From: Erysipelotrichaceae bacterium UBA1783
GTDB lineage: Bacteria; Bacillota_I; Bacilli_A; Erysipelotrichales; Erysipelotrichaceae
Assembly (NCBI GenBank): GCA_002315205.1
Contig: DCGH01000064.1
Location: 1,178-7,587 of the forward strand
DNA: 6,410 bases
Direction: 5' to 3'
In this document: one piece after another, positions 5,793-6,410 of the stretch
Layout: the number at the start of each line of letters is the position of its first letter
How positions within the stretch are numbered: the first letter of the stretch is position 1
Program-made: the position numbers and the translations under genes
The notes under the pieces: generated by a model
What the model was told of the DNA's origin: nothing
What the model saw: only the letters and a program-made list of their open reading frames with translations
Databases searched by the model: none

Positions 5793-6410
5793 ATGAGTGA
5801 ATTTGAAAGAATTAATAATTATGTGAAGCAAATACGAGAGGAAACAGATTTTGTTTGTGAACTAGCTATTGTTTTGGGTAGTGGATTAAATGATTTTGCG
5901 GAAAGCATTGAGATTGTAAAAACAATTGATTACAAAAGCCTGGAAGGTTTTCCAACCTGTAGTGCCCAAGGTCATGTAGGCCGTTTTGTTTTCGGTTATG
6001 TTGAGGGAAAAAGCGTAGCAATCATGCAGGGTAGAGTTCATCTGTATGAGGGATACCAGCCAAATGATGTTGTCTTACCTATTAGAGTGTTGCATTTATT
6101 AGGAGCAAAGATAGTCATTTTCTCAAATGCAGCTGGAAGTATGAGGAAGGATATCTGTCCTGGGGATTTTATGGTTTGGACAGATCAGATTGCTTTTCTG
6201 ATTCCATCAGTTCTAAAAGGAGATAATATTGATGAGTTAGGGGATCGCTTCCCTGATACAACCGATATGTTTACCCCTAGACTAAGAGAGATTGCTTTAA
6301 GGGTTGCTAAGGAAGAAAATGTTAATTTGCATGAAGGTGTTTATATTCAGGCGATAGGCCCACACTATGAATCACCTGCAGAAATGAGAGCATTTGCTCT
6401 TTGGGGAGCT
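5793..6410 (+). CDS. Purine nucleoside phosphorylase (trimeric PNP type), N-terminal part, runs off the right edge
   Basis: PNP splits inosine, guanosine and their deoxy forms with phosphate into free base and (deoxy)ribose 1-phosphate in cytosolic purine salvage. The first 206 codons are present, about three quarters of a roughly 270-residue trimeric enzyme. Visible active-site motifs: VLGSGL with phosphate-binding S30 (27-32); GHVGR with H61; GRVHLYEGY with R81, H83 and Y85; FSNAAGSM (110-117) for base and phosphate contacts; and GPHYESPAE (189-197), with E193 equivalent to the purine-binding Glu of human PNP. The usual NAAGG and GP(S/T)FE are NAAGS and GPHYE here, mild deviations. The distal Asn/Asp that sets 6-oxopurine preference lies beyond the window. 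ATG 5793 is chosen because AAGAAGGA ends 7 nt upstream. The gene could be called punA, deoD or pupG depending on scheme; 5'-methylthioadenosine phosphorylase is a less likely relative. Confidence 0.9.
   Translation, partial: MSEFERINNYVKQIREETDFVCELAIVLGSGLNDFAESIEIVKTIDYKSLEGFPTCSAQGHVGRFVFGYVEGKSVAIMQGRVHLYEGYQPNDVVLPIRVLHLLGAKIVIFSNAAGSMRKDICPGDFMVWTDQIAFLIPSVLKGDNIDELGDRFPDTTDMFTPRLREIALRVAKEENVNLHEGVYIQAIGPHYESPAEMRAFALWGA

Overview
The window is 6.4 kb of AT-rich, compactly coded bacterial DNA. It looks like the chromosome of a low-GC Gram-positive (Bacillota). The reasons are the secA-prfB pairing, strong GGAGG-type ribosome binding sites, short A/T-rich spacers, hairpin-plus-U terminators and the Lys/Asn/Ile-rich codon choice. 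A gut Erysipelotrichia-type organism is plausible, but that is a guess and no rRNA or tRNA is present to test it. I see no insertion sequence, phage gene, CRISPR array, tRNA or rRNA.

Left operon (1-3096, + strand): the 3' third of secA (preprotein translocase ATPase) is followed 2 nt later by prfB (release factor 2). prfB contains an intact programmed +1 frameshift at CTT-TGA-C, so the gene runs from 816 to 1917 and must be joined across position 888. After a 49-bp gap come two tandem bactofilin genes (1967-2560 and 2581-3060). Their beta-helix domains are about half identical by eye, but their N-terminal tails differ strongly. A strong intrinsic terminator at 3070-3096 closes the unit.

Middle (3122-4484, + strand): one monocistronic gene encodes a 427-residue protein of the neutral/alkaline ceramidase superfamily. 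It has no signal peptide and no C-terminal extension, but keeps the predicted zinc-site and catalytic residues. It has its own -10 box and terminator.

Right (4491-6410): a TelA/YaaN-type 'toxic anion resistance' gene lies on the minus strand, converging on the ceramidase-like gene with a terminator for each. It is divergent from a purine nucleoside phosphorylase gene that runs off the right edge. The 123-bp divergent spacer holds two back-to-back extended -10 promoters.

Most of this is housekeeping: secretion, translation termination and purine salvage. The less ordinary content is the bactofilin pair placed directly behind secA-prfB, which share a short FE(T/N)PF motif in otherwise unrelated tails, and the apparently cytoplasmic ceramidase-fold enzyme. 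I see no evidence for a complete new multi-gene system.
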